This document shows, piece by piece, positions 48,624 through 60,600 of a stretch of 64,000 nucleotides of DNA. Made by a program: the position numbers and the translations under genes. The notes under the pieces were generated by a model that was not told the DNA's origin, searched no databases, and saw only the letters and a program-made list of their open reading frames with translations. Source of the stretch: Siphonodentalium dalli (Eukaryota; Mollusca; Scaphopoda; Gadilida; Siphonodentaliidae). Within the stretch, counting starts at the first letter, position 1. Every line of letters starts with the position of its first letter. The stretch is from contig CP136061.1 of assembly GCA_032622095.1 (NCBI GenBank), forward strand, positions 98,577,345-98,641,344. Direction: 5' to 3'.

Positions 48624-48785
48624 AAACAAACTTGGTTTTGACGATTTGGTTTTGATCAGAACCACTTTTGGTTGGTCTTGATCAGAATCAAAATGGGTTA
48701 TATGCCTGTGACAAGGTTCAAGAATCATTTTTATTTCATGTGAAACCTAAAGTTTTAAGAGTGATATACATATATATGTGTTTAA

Positions 48786-49305
48786 AGATACGGGCGGCAT
48801 TGGCGGTGGGTATGCTGTTAAAATATTCACCTCCGTCAAAAACCGCCATAAACAGAAAGATTAGTAAATTATAGACATACATTGTTCTTATACCAATAAG
48901 AAATATGGCATAAACAGTATGTTATTGTCAAATGTATTTCCTTTGTTATGTAAACAAAAGCAAAAAAACGTTACAGAACCTGGCTTTTGTTTAGATCCGG
49001 ATATGGTAAACATAAAGAGCGTTATTTGTTACTGTTTTCCTGATATGGAAATAATAAAGAGCATTTATATAATGTGTGTGTGACTAACCAATATAATTGA
49101 GCTGTGTTATGTAAACATAAGCAAAACTTCTGTAACACGAGCAGGTTCTTGTTTACATACACCATCGTACGTCTTGACGACAATATACTATTTACGCGCT
49201 GATTATGTATGGCATATGAACAAAACTATATATATTTTAATATTCCTTCTGTTGATGGCGATTTGAACAATAATGAATATTTCTGCAACGAACGCCGCCC
49301 GTGCC
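48786..49305. mobile_element. Diverged copy of the 30397 MITE
   Basis: It starts AGATACGGGCGGCATTGGCG after TTTAA and ends CGCCGCCCGTGCC. The interior aligns with 30397-30888, including two AAAGAGCGTT-like motifs 42 bases apart (49014 and 49056). Confidence 0.65.
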
Positions 49306-49367
49306 GTTACGTATAAAAATCAAGGATATCATCATCAGTTCAGATTACAAGATGATGACCCCTTTAA

Positions 49368-49695
49368 CCCTTTACCCAACAGAAGGGCCCTGTGCCAATG
49401 CATTCTCTTATATATGCGAGTCGACCATATGTCGCCTCGCATATATAAGAGAATGCATTGGCTTAACACATATTAAAAACGATAAAATTGTCAAAGAATG
49501 TAGAAAAATATTATGGTCGACTCGCATATATAAGAGAATGCATTGGCACAGGGCATAACTGCACTATCACAATGTGGCCAAGGAGCCGGTTCCAATGATA
49601 TCCATATTTGTATGGTTCTATTGAGACAGACCGAAGATATTTTAGGCTGTTGAAGCTTTATTTGGCCGGTTTTGGCCGGTTTGTTGGGTAAAGGG
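49368..49695. mobile_element. piggyBac-like TTAA MITE with nested hairpin
   Basis: TTAA at 49364-49367 and 49696-49699. Ends are CCCTTTACCCAACA and TGTTGGGTAAAGGG, perfect inverted repeats of 14 bases. Inside lie a full palindromic TATATA element (about 49389-49467) and half of another (49514-49553). The TTAA target and CCC start fit piggyBac-type non-autonomous elements. Confidence 0.75.
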
Positions 49696-49699
49696 TTAA

Positions 49700-50344
49700 C
49701 TGAGGAACCACCGCTTTTCGGCACTTGCTGGAATACTCGTTTACATGTGAGAAACAACACTAACGGGACGCTCTTTGTTCTTTTAATTTCATTACATCGG
49801 CTCCTTTTCTCTTGATTACCTAGGGAATATAATGGACGAGAACTGCCGTGGAATATTATTCCTTATTAATTGCTGTTTACGTTAGGACTATTATTGAGTT
49901 TGAGCACCACGACCTCCAGGGGAAAATAAATAACAAAAGCCACGGTATTTCATTGACTCGAAGAGCAGGTCGTAAAAATAAAGGTCTCCAGACAAAGGGA
50001 TGTTCCTCGCCCGCAGATATAAATTCTTTGTTGCACTTCGTGAGCAAAGAAGCCACTTCACAAGGCATTGTTGACTTTCTGTTTGGATTTGCCAAACAAA
50101 ATGCTTATACTTTACGACCCGAGTATCTATGCGTCTCTTTCTTGCTCCGGCGCGGCCGGTGTTCGTTTGTGAATTAAAGTGGTATATAATTCCAAACCAA
50201 AAATCAGAATCCAGATGGGTCGACAAATACGTGAAACATAACAAGCAGTCGCAAGACGACGGTATCCCCCGCCGATTTGTGCAGTTGGGGAAGTGCATTC
50301 TCAACAAGAGGTGGGATTTTGTCAAAAAAGCCTGGCTTGCGCAC
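49700..50344. other. Unassigned stretch
   Basis: Two overlapping plus-strand frames (49848-50177 and 50129-50353) are open for 70-109 codons, and parts read like a shifted coding sequence (LLHFVSKEATSQGIVDFLFG). I recognise no family, so it is left as a possible decayed element. Confidence 0.3.
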
Positions 50345-50905
50345 TCATTTTAGGACAAACAAAGTCCAATAACTCTGCTGAAAATATCTGACCGGACCTG
50401 GTTTGCGAACTCGTTCTAGATACTGGTCAAATGAACTCATATACCAAAAATCTTTTAAATCCGTTGACATTTGTGGAAATGAGCCCTGTGACGTCGTCAA
50501 TTTGCAAACACAAAAATAAATAAAGTCCAATAACTCTGCTGAAAATATCCGGCCGGACCTGGTTTGCGAACTCGTTCTAGATACTAGTCATGTGAACTCA
50601 TATACCAAAAATCTTTTAAATCCGTTGACATTTGTGGAAATGAGCCCTGTGACGTCGTCAATTTGCACAAAAAAAAAGAAAAAAAAGTCCAATAACTCCG
50701 GTAAAAATATCCGGCCGCACCTGGCTTGCGAACTCATTCTAGGTAATGGTCAGTTGAACTCATATACCAAAAATCTTTGAAATCCGTTGATATTTGTTCA
50801 AGGTATGACTCTTACAAATTCGGGACAGACGGACGGACAGACGGACGGACGGAACCCATTCCTATATCCCCCGCAAATTTTCAATTTGGCGGGGGATTAT
50901 TATTA
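50345..50905. repeat. Tandem array of about 162-base units ending in GGAC and hairpin
   Basis: Three units start AAGTCCAATAACTCTGCTG and contain ATATACCAAAAATCTTTTAA and CCTGTGACGTCGTCAATTTG. They are followed by GGACAGACGGACGGAC (50822-50850) and the hairpin CCCCCGCAAATTTTCAATTT with GGCGGGGG (50869-50896). Confidence 0.8.
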
Positions 50906-52089
50906 TACAGACTATAATACACCGGGCCTCCAGGAAGACATATATATCGCTATATAAGTAACATCGAGACTTCACTACCTGGGCCTACCATAAAACTGCC
51001 ATACCCGTAAATTCGGCCAATACGCACACGGTCAGATAGCGAAAGATACTTAATCGGGGTTCACGATTCAATAGTGATTGCTAATCAATCACAGTAACAG
51101 ATATAGGGTGTCGCGCGATGTCAAGATTGAGTCTAGGATTGTTGTAGAAATAAGGTTGTACTTTGAAGAAGTGTTTTTTAAAGAAAGGAATTGAGAGGAA
51201 TGGAATTGGGTAACTTGTTTGGACCATTTGGCAATTTGGCAAGTTGTGCGTGGAGATTTTAAATAGTTTCGTATTAAAATAACACATGATACCTTTTTTC
51301 GGACATTCAGATAAATACAAATGGCTGTCTTTTATAGGGACCAAATCATTGTGTTCAAAGTTGGATTTTGTATGACTTCATGCGTCTTGCTGAGACATAT
51401 ATGCATAATGCTCGTAGAAAGGCAATTCAAGTATTTACCGACCTATTTCGATATTTACCGGGAAAACATCACAAGCGAATATTATTTGCTGTATTCGCAA
51501 ACCGCCTTGTGGCCGTAAACCCCGCCATTGTTGGTAATGTTCAAGCACATTTGAAGGACCCTGTACCTACAATACCATGTTTTTCAAGACTTTCAATGTT
51601 TTCAAGCGTTGGTATAAACCCTGCATGTTTCTGTCTGAGATTTGCATATATAGATTAAATGAGTCGAACACGCAGATCTTTTATGCCGATTATGCCAAAA
51701 ATCGCGACGATGAGTTGGAACGAATCCCTGGATTTGGCACGGAGTTTATTTACATAACGAGTATCGAATGAGAAATGCTATTGTTCAATAGTGCCAACAC
51801 AGCAAATATTTCCAACAGAATAACTTTCTGAATCTCTAGGAATAACAAAACAATTTACGTGTAATTGCATATTTACAAAGAACGAAGATCGCAAAATATT
51901 TGGCTGCAAACTGCTACATAATCGGTCTCATTGTAATGCGTCTATCTTAAAGATACACTGTCCGATTCGATTTGACAACATAACATTATCATTAGTATAC
52001 GTTGGGACTGTCCCCACAGTGCAAATTGGCGGCTACATTAATGGTAGCCATACATGTAATAGCAATTTTGTTTTTCGAAAAAAAAACCT
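50906..52089. other. Intron, weak repeats
   Basis: 51270-51530 resembles 40690-40860 and 22880-23050 (shared GGGACCAAATC, ATAATGCTCGTAGAAAGG and GCGAATATTATT), a dispersed repeat family. The remainder has no assigned content. Confidence 0.4.
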
Positions 52090-52390
52090 ACAAGGAATAC
52101 AAGCTCAGACAAAATAATTCATGTTGCGAAAAATTTCAAAGTCGCGAAAGGGGGCATAATCCACTAAAATAAAGTCGGACGGACCTCATAATCGCAGATG
52201 CACTTGTTCACGTAAGGGACGGACCTCATAATCGCAGATGCACTTGTTCACGTAAGTAAATTTGACTGACAATGTAGGAAAACAAGCTCGGAGAAATTTG
52301 CGTACGCGGACGGACGGCTAGAGGGACGTCCAGAAGCACTGTCGGACGGACAATCTGGTTCCTATATATATACCCACAAATTATGTTATA
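52090..52390. repeat. GGAC-type repeat tail
   Basis: A 47-base unit (GGACGGACCTCATAATCGCA...) occurs twice in tandem at 52174-52255. Further GGACGGAC segments and a TATATATA tract follow at 52315-52372. It looks like another member of the array-plus-GGAC class. Confidence 0.5.
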
Positions 52391-53056
52391 ACATCGTAGC
52401 GGGGATCAAATTATATCCTACCCATGAGTGAGCACATTAATATGAGGATGGTCACATATGGACCTTAAGATGAAATTTTTACAAGATTTTATTTTTTTGT
52501 CAGGCGAACAAAAATTTCAATGATTACCTCTGATAAAGAGAGTCCACAAAAGCGATAAATAATAAAGAGCGTTCTCGGTTATGATATTTTGTACTAGTTG
52601 TCAACATATTGTTGATTGGTGTTTTTGTGGGTATTCGCGATGTCTGCAAAATGCAAGTCTCAATTTATATGCATGACTCCATTTAAATGTACAGGCATGC
52701 GGTATTTCAAGGGTTGGATCTTAACTCATGATAAAATGCGCTTTAATTTATTTTAGTCTATACGTGATTCCTATTTAAACTAACTTCATTCGAATTTTAT
52801 GTAATTACTGGTGCGAACCACTGGAGTATATCTGATGTTTATGATTTCACAATGAAAGGAAGCGTGTTCTACGATATCTTTCAACACCAGAAACGCAGTT
52901 CACATGTAGAAGCAATCAAATTTTCTGGCAACAGTTCTAGTCCATAAGGCCGGGCCCGCTCAATCGAACGTCACAGATTATAAGATGCAACTATTTACTT
53001 ATATTTTTCATTCCTAGAATAACATCATGGTCCATATTGACCCATTAAGAATTTGT

Positions 53057-53250
53057 GGGCTACCGGTGGTTCAGTCGGTAAGATGTATGACACATCAGGC
53101 TAACATCGTGCTGGTTCGATCCCCAGTAAGCGCAGATATTTGATCCACGCTCAGGGAAGGTACCTTGATTCGTGTATCTGAACAAGTTGCCAGTTGCATT
53201 CCTTGGGTCGGTGGTTTCGACGTGCAGTGGAGTTATTTATCAGTGAAATT
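53057..53250 (+). mobile_element. tRNA-derived SINE-like element
   Basis: The head (53057-53134) has an A-box-like TGGTTCAGTCGGTAAGA and a B-box-like GGTTCGATCCC inside a good T arm (CTGG...CCAG). The acceptor stem does not pair cleanly, so it is not a working tRNA gene. A body of about 115 bases follows. RNA polymerase III promoter boxes at tRNA spacing are the basis for the call. Confidence 0.6.
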
Positions 53251-53479
53251 AACCCTATGCGCGGCCTGCATATTAAATCATTTTCCAAATGTTCAAACAG
53301 TTGACCAACATTGGTACTAAAGACACTGGAACCGCAACCCTGTCGCCACGTACCTTTAAACTGAGTCTTTCTGTGAGACTGTAACGTATCTCACATTTGC
53401 GAACATTTTAAGTTTAAATTGTTAAAACCCATGCAATGTGATTTACATGAATAATATCATGTTTGAAATATGGCGTTCG

Positions 53480-54095
53480 TTGTTTGGTTGTTCTTGTTTG
53501 TTTTTTATTGTTGTTTATTTGCAGTTGTTTGTGTGTTTGTTGTTGTTTGGTTGTTGTGTGTATGTTTGTATCTTGTTGATATTATTTGTTTGTTTGTTGG
53601 TGTTTTCGTTTGTTATGTGTTGATTGTTTGTTTATTAATTTGTTGGTGTTGTTGTTGTTTATTTGTTTGCTTGGTTGACTGTTTGTTGTTTGGTTGTTTG
53701 TTGTGGTTGTTGCTTGTTGTGGTTGTTGTTGTTGGTAATGCCGTTGCGGTGGTTGTTGTTGTGGTGGTGGTGGTTGCCGTGGTTGTTGTTGTGGTGGTGG
53801 TTGCCGTGGTTGTTGTTGTGGTGGTTGTCGTTACGGCGGTTGTGGTTGTTGTTGTGGTGGTTGCTGTCGTTGCGGCGGTTGTAGTTGTTGTTGTGTCCGG
53901 ATGTTTATTTGTTTGCTTGGTTGACTGTTTGTTGTTTGGTTGTTTGTTGTGGTTGTTGTTTGTTGTGATTGTTGTTGTTGGTGATGCCGTTGCGGTGGTT
54001 GTTGTTGTTGTTGTTGTGGTGGTTGTTGTTACGGCGGTTGTTGTTGTTGTGGTGGTTGCTGTCGTTGCGGCGGTTGTAGTTGTTGTTGTGTCCGG
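53480..54095. repeat. TTG/GTT-rich minisatellite with an internal direct duplication
   Basis: GTTGTTGTGGTGG-type triplet repeats are open in several frames on both strands, giving long poly-Val or poly-Thr frames by chance. A segment starting TTTGTTTGCTTGGTTGACTG occurs twice, at about 53661 and 53909, followed by similar repeat tracts. Confidence 0.85.
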
Positions 54096-54759
54096 ATATG
54101 TGACCATGGATACTTATTTTAACATGCCTGATAGAGTTCCATGTAATGGCCATGATATGTATTCAGCACCTGTTCTGTAGATAGATCCCGCGTGAAAGGT
54201 TCCGGTTTGTTAGTGTTATTTTTCCCCCGGATACAAACCACTCCGATCTTATCTGTTATTCCGTGTCAGCGGAGAACACCTGTGCCGACGAGAGCTCTCA
54301 GACATTTGTTTTGTTTCATCTGGATTTTCGAGCTTAATTTGTATACTTTAGCATTGGGATAAGGCACATTCGTGTCATCGTCTCTTTCCATTTCCTTCAG
54401 ACTAGACGCCTCGAAATTGATCCAGTGAATATAATTAGAGACGTATCTAGGGGGCTTTACGTTGGATGTCATATTCATATCCGAGCTTCTAAATGTACGC
54501 ATAATGGCGAAATTGATTTTGGTCAACTATATGATTGAGATGTTGAGTATTTAGCCTTGCCACAGTACCCTCATTATTCCGTAGCATGTTCTCATAACAC
54601 GCCATTTTTACAGAATATCTATATGGTCAAATCTTGCAATTCTGAATACAACATATGGGCTTCGAAGATCACATGCAAATTATGAATCAAACTCAGTTTA
54701 CACTGATCGTTGAACCTTTTTGCATGTAGACATAAATTTTACATTAAATCTGTTATTAA
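54096..54759. other. Intron, nothing recognised
   Basis: No repeat family or exon could be supported here. Confidence 0.4.
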
Positions 54760-55707
54760 GGGTGAGACGCACGTTTTGCATAAATCACAGTAAATCCAGC
54801 CAGAAATGGCAAGTGATTTTCAACAAAGAATTTCTCTGGATCTATCAGGTGAAAAATCTTGAATTTTACATATGATAATTTTCATTATATATAGAATCAG
54901 AGCAATTATAAAGAGACAATAACTATAATGGATTTTAATACATTTGAGAGGTTGAAAATATTTGTTTCGTTTCTGTCCCTTTAGGTACCGAGAACTGCCA
55001 GAAAAATTTATAATTTCAAACAACATGTCAACCATCAAATAGCTTATTGTCTTGACTCAATGAGAGGAGGCTTCATTTGTATCATAATTTTTAGTTAGCT
55101 TTTTAATTGCATATTATAGCATCATACCCCATGTATTATAATGAAGAATAAAGCAGTCACAAATATGCCAGCCCAATGAAAACAAATGTTCAAATGTGGT
55201 GCTGTCCACTCAAGCAGGGAGCAATCAACAGAAATTAGGCCAGAGTGTTAAGAGATATGGTGGTCAGATTTAACTTGGTTATGAACCCATGACCCAGAAC
55301 TCAACTGAGCCCAATTTTTCAATGACCAACAAGCATGGCATGAAAATTCTCAATAATAAAAAATGATTTATGGTAGTTGTCTTTCTGAATGAAAATAATC
55401 ATTTAATTTCATGAATCAAGAAAAATTAGGTCTCCTCTCATGATCTTCAGATATGATATCATGTATATATGAAATGCACTTTCGAAAAAATCTGTTTTAC
55501 AGTAGTTCTCGGTACCTGAACACAGTGAAATTTTAAAGATTTTTCATGTCATAAAAGTAAAGTAAATGAGATTATAATAACCAATGGTTCTTATGTATGG
55601 TACCACAATAATCTCTTGTACAAAATTTCACAAAGATATTCCTGATAGATTTAGAGAAAATACATTTTGAAATACCAGGACATTTTGGCAAAACGTGCGT
55701 CTGACCC
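54760..55707. mobile_element. TTAA-flanked inverted-repeat element
   Basis: TTAA at 54756-54759 and 55708-55711. Ends are GGGTGAGACGCACGTTTTGC and, inverted, GGGTCAGACGCACGTTTTGC. A second inverted pair lies inside (GGTACCGAGAACTG at 54985 and its complement near 55504). 948 bases without a transposase frame. Confidence 0.75.
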
Positions 55708-55979
55708 TTAATCTTCAATGTTGACTTTAAACTCCGCTTTTTAGTGCGATCCCAGGATCGAAGTTTGAAAGACGAATGAGCGGTGCCCAATACACCACAT
55801 GACTTACATGTGGACATGTTGAGTATATACACTTGCTCTAAATTTACAATATACTATAGTATAACATGAAATTACAATTACAAACGGAAATGTGGGAAAG
55901 AGGATCAGGAGGGAAGAAGAGCACTCGGCATGAATCTCTCGGCGCTTATACTCGGGGAGAGCTTTCCGATGAATGGCAA

Positions 55980-56990
55980 CAAGCCATATTGCCGACTAAA
56001 TTCTTAAAAGTTACCCATAATTCTGCTGTGGTTAAGAAGTCGATTACTCAGAGCATTACTGTATATAGCCATCTCGTCGACGACTCTCCTTATATGGACC
56101 TCAATTGTTCGGTTGTCATATAATCTGCCAATTGGAATCACAGACGAGCCTTCTTTTCACCGCAAATGCTGGTCAGATCTCGTGCACTATTCACCCCATA
56201 AACGACCTTGATTCAATCGACGACATTTCAAACATCCGAGGGTTAGATAACTTAATCGAATTTTCTTTGATATGTCTGCGGGAAACGGGAACAAAATCGC
56301 TACTTGTTAAACAAATTGGACATTAATCAATGCGATGACTCACACGCACAAACCAATCGACAAGAGTGCGCGGTCAGTGTTCCATTGTTCTGGCACGGAA
56401 CAGACCGGACAACCGGAGCAGGCCACAATCAAACAATTCGATATATGTGTGGTCAGTGTTCGATTTTCGAAACAGGAACACTCAAAGAACAGTCAACTCC
56501 ACACATTGTGGAGACGCCAGCGCACTATACGAGTATACCATGTTCGGTTCAGGTGACGGAACACTCACCGAATGTCAAATTATATTCAGAAATAGCTGAG
56601 TAGGAGGGGCCAGTGTCACTAGATCAAACGGAACTGACAAAATATACACGCAATCCAAGACAAACAAAATAGACAACAAATCGGCGGACGTATGCAGTCC
56701 GTGGTCTATTGTCCTGGAACGGAGTTGACCGGAGCAGGTCACACTCACTCACGCAGTCAATTGCCAATAGGCGCGGTTACATATATGTACACAGTTCGAT
56801 TTGGGAAGCAAGAAAACTCACTGGACAGCCATTTCCTATTAATACGTTCGGTAGAATGTAACACTCCCCAACATCCAATTTAACAAAGAACGGCCACTCT
56901 TCTATTCGAAATAAAACGGTTATATAATACACTCAGTTCCTTTGTTTGATGACATCATAATTGCCAGTCCATTATGCTGCCTGAACTTAA
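55980..56990. repeat. Degenerate repeats
   Basis: About five degenerate copies of GGTCAGTGTTCGATT...GGAACACTCA lie at 56370-56880, spaced about 80-160 bases and open in three frames at once. A 60-base segment with ACCCATAATTCTGCTGTGG (56010-56035) recurs inverted at 57517-57546. Confidence 0.5.
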
Positions 56991-57153
56991 AGGGGTACTG
57001 TACACTAAATGGGACTCGGGTCATAAACTCATTTTCATTATAATTACTATATGTTGTTTGCACCGTTCATGTGACACATGGGTGTATTTTTGCGCTAATC
57101 CATGGCTCACATCCATTCATTTATGGCCGGATTTATATAGTGTACAGTCCCCT
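56991..57153. mobile_element. Short TTAA MITE
   Basis: TTAA at 56987-56990 and 57154-57157. Ends are AGGGGTACTGTACACTA and, inverted, AGGGGACTGTACACTA. It is a short relative of 15222-15884, sharing the CGTTCATG and CCATGGCTCA segments. Confidence 0.8.
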
Positions 57154-57737
57154 TTAAGATTTACTTTATTTCTTTCTCCCATTCAGTTACAAAAGTATAT
57201 ATTGTAATGGTCTATCATCCATCTGGATGGGTTACCAAGACAAACAAGCAGATGACAGATGATAAAAGTGCAGAAGGAGTCATATTTATTGCAGGAAAAT
57301 GTTCAGATAATAAGTTCAACAAACAGTTGAACTTATTGGGTTGATTGTTGTATATCAGAATGTAGGTTTAGGTTTGGAGTATCAGAAGCCAGGGATATGT
57401 TACATTAGTTCAGATGTTAACCCTTTATATACCAAAATGGAATAAATAAATGCAATACCCCCAATTCATCCAGAGCTTCATCCATAGTACAGTAATGCCT
57501 TAAATAATCGACTCCTTAACCACAGCAGAATTATGGGTAACTTTTCAGGATTTAGTCAGAAATATGTATATATATATACATATATATATTATTTAGGATA
57601 TTACTGTAGCTGTCCACAGACCTAACAAAACTACACTGTCTCTCTTAATATATTTTACTTGGTTTATGTTACAAACTGATCGATATATGAATCATTACTA
57701 TACCTCTTGAGACACATATTCAATTCATTATATTTAA
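57154..57737. other. Intron, weak dispersed repeats
   Basis: 57170-57350 resembles 60766-60955, both with ATGTTCAGATAATAA and a hairpin of GTTGAACTTATT. No gene seen. Confidence 0.4.
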
Positions 57738-60524
57738 TACTAGCAGGGTTACCAGGCGTTGCCCAGGTTAATGTATGCTGTGGATATTTGTTGGGAATAG
57801 AGAATGCTCTTGCTTAAAGTGTTATACGTTTTCTCATTAATTGTATATTCAAATAGCATCACAAAACATGATTATTACAGTCATGGAATATAAGTAGTGG
57901 CTCACCTTGCCAATTGTCATTCTGTTTATAGCGATTAATCCGTTCCACCAATAATGAAATATTTATTTATTTACATCTGCGTATACATTAGACGTTATTA
58001 TATGATACATGAACATCATAAACACATTAGTTCGATAAAAGAAGATAATTGGGTTTTACATATTGAGATGTATCAATCTAGTCAGTGGGTTGGACTAAGA
58101 TATCGAGGACACCTGGCTATCATATCTCCATGAAGATACAGATGTTTCAAAGAAATTTCCAGGTGCTCCTCTGTTCATGGTGCTATATATTGGCTAAATA
58201 TTCTTAGTTTAAACGAAATATTGCTGCGCACATATGTCAGCGACATGTGCCAGGCACAGAGCGAGATTTTGAGTTGTTTATGTCAGTCGATGAGTCTGTT
58301 CTAAAACCCTTGTCAGATGTCAGTATTGGTAGGATCCTGAAAAGTCTTTTGCTACTAACTGCATTTTCTTGTATATCAGAAGAAACTATATTTGACTGCA
58401 CACTGTGACCACTATTTTTGAACAGGCCTTCCATATCTCTTGACAAATTCTAACTTTTTGTGGAAATTGTATTGAATGGAACAGACTAAATTTTGTTATT
58501 ATATATATGCAATCCTCTGACGGTTCGAGGTCTCTCAGTTTGCACGAATATATGTATCTCTTCAATAGAATGATAAATATACGTTTAATGCTTCTTCTAG
58601 TTATCTCTTTTTGCTACCTGATTGTGTGAATGCCTTGATTGCCATTCCCATATAAATATGACTGTTAAGAAGATATAATTGTTCAAGTGACTTATGTGGG
58701 TCACCATATGTCGGGATTGTGAAATGTGAACGCCCAACTACTTAAAATGATATGGAGATGGCCTGGTGACTGTATATAACTTATATGTGGATATCGGCGA
58801 ATAGTAATCTTATCAATGATAGTGCATATCCGCTCGCCATCCGTGACGCAAACGACACCAAATGTGATTTAATTCATGGTATATCATTAGAGAAACACGT
58901 GTATGAATTTGGTGGAATTTAGTTTATTAAATCAATTGTTGATGCAACGCTGACTCGAACAACGCCATATTGCGAAGGTGATTATGTATTCGTTTGGTGG
59001 AAATTAGCGACAAAACTATTTCACCATATTTTTAAATTTCCCCTCCCACCAACAGCGTCATTTTAGAAAATTTTAACCCGCGCCATTATCTTCCTTGTAA
59101 AAAGTTACCCCTCTTAGAACACCTTGGTGCCATCTCGATTGTACCGCGTGAAGTCATATATAGAACGCACACAGACAGACAAAAAGATATACAGACGGCA
59201 CGATTTTATTTCTTGTATCATTTGAGAAGAACGTGTCTGAATTTGATGGTAATTGGTACTAAAAATATTTTGTATCAGTTTTGATGACCCTCCCGTCCCT
59301 ATTTCGGACTCAAGCTGCACAGACGAAGACCCATTAGAGATTAGAGATGCATATATATGAAATTGGTGAAACTTGGCGAGTATATAAATTCGTATCAAAT
59401 TTAAGGTCCCCATATCTCTCATCCATAGGGCACCAATTTGGTGTATCTAAACCACACGATAAGATTCCTCGTATCACGGAGAAGAATATGTATCAATCTG
59501 GTGGAAATCGGCACTAAACATATAGATATAATTTTTTGTGTCCCTCTCATCTCTATACACCACTGACTCGAATGGCCCCACTTGTGACATCCTTAAACCT
59601 CGCGATTACACTCCTGATATCAAGGAGATGAGTGTTTATAAGTTTGGTGATAATCGGCGACTAAACAATTTTTTTATCAAATTTGGTGCCAACCCCTCCC
59701 CTCTCCATCTCTCACACAAACAGCAATATGGCGTCTTTAAATCACGATTAGATTCCTCGTATAATGGATAAGAACGTGTATCAATTTGGTGGAAATTGGC
59801 GCTAAAAAAATTGTGCATCAATTTTGGTGCCACTGTCCCTTTCAATGCAAGCCTGACTCGAATGAGGCCACATTTGACAGATATAAGCCACACCATTAGA
59901 CTCCTCATACCATGGGGATGATTTGTATTAGTGTGGTGGCAATCGGCGACTTATTATCAAATTTAGTGCCCACCCCCTCCCAATCTCTCATCCAAAAACA
60001 ATTTGGCGTTGTTAAATCGCACAATTAGATTCCTTGTATCATGAAGAAGAATATATATCAATTTGGTGGAAATCGGCGCTAAAATAATTTTATCAATTTT
60101 GGTGCCCCTCTCCCATTCCGTTCATCCCTGACTCAAACGACGCTACTTTTGACATATTTAAACCACACCGTTGGACTGTTCATATCATGGGGATGATTAT
60201 ATGTAAGTTTCGTGGCAATCGGCGTCAGAAAAAATATCTGCCCCCCCCCCCCCCTCCTTCCGTGCACCCCTGACGCGAACGGTGCGACTTTTGCCATATT
60301 TAAACCACGCCATTAGATTCCTCATATTATGGGGATGATTATATATAAGTTTGGTGGCAATCGGCGACAAATTTTTTTTCTGCCCCTCCCCCTTTTCTGC
60401 CCCTGACAACAACGGCGTCACTTTAGAAAATTCTAACCCCGACCATTATCTTTCTCGTAAAAAGCTACTCCTAGTAGACCCCTTTGGCATCATCTAGATG
60501 GTCCCCTGTGAATTTCTATAGAAC

Positions 60525-60555
<31 letters not shown>

Positions 60556-60600
60556 CACAGACAGACATTCGCAAATATAGATATAGATATACCTTATGTG
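57738..60600. repeat. Array of about 150-base units ending in CAGA microsatellite
   Basis: It starts near ACTAGCAGGGTTACCAGGCG and passes into about eight degenerate units (58830-60480) carrying AATTTGGTGGAAATCGGCG, TTTAAACCACACCATTAGA and TGGTGCC next to C runs. It ends with CAGACAGACAGACAG (60526-60570) and an ATATAGATATAGATATA tract. The whole may be one element or several in series. Confidence 0.55.

Noticed and set aside
49848-50353. Possible frameshifted gene in two overlapping frames
   Set aside because: No recognisable motif, no splice support and repeats on both sides; kept only as an unassigned stretch.
53057-53134. A functional tRNA gene
   Set aside because: Good A- and B-box-like motifs, but the acceptor stem does not pair and a SINE-like body follows.
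53470-54180. Long open frames of Val-, Cys- and Leu-rich or Thr-rich protein on both strands
   Set aside because: They are translations of a TTG/GTT triplet array that lacks stops in several frames; no domain or splice context supports a gene.
56304-56603. Three overlapping open frames of 73-99 codons
   Set aside because: All three frames are open at once over a degenerate tandem repeat, with no family resemblance.
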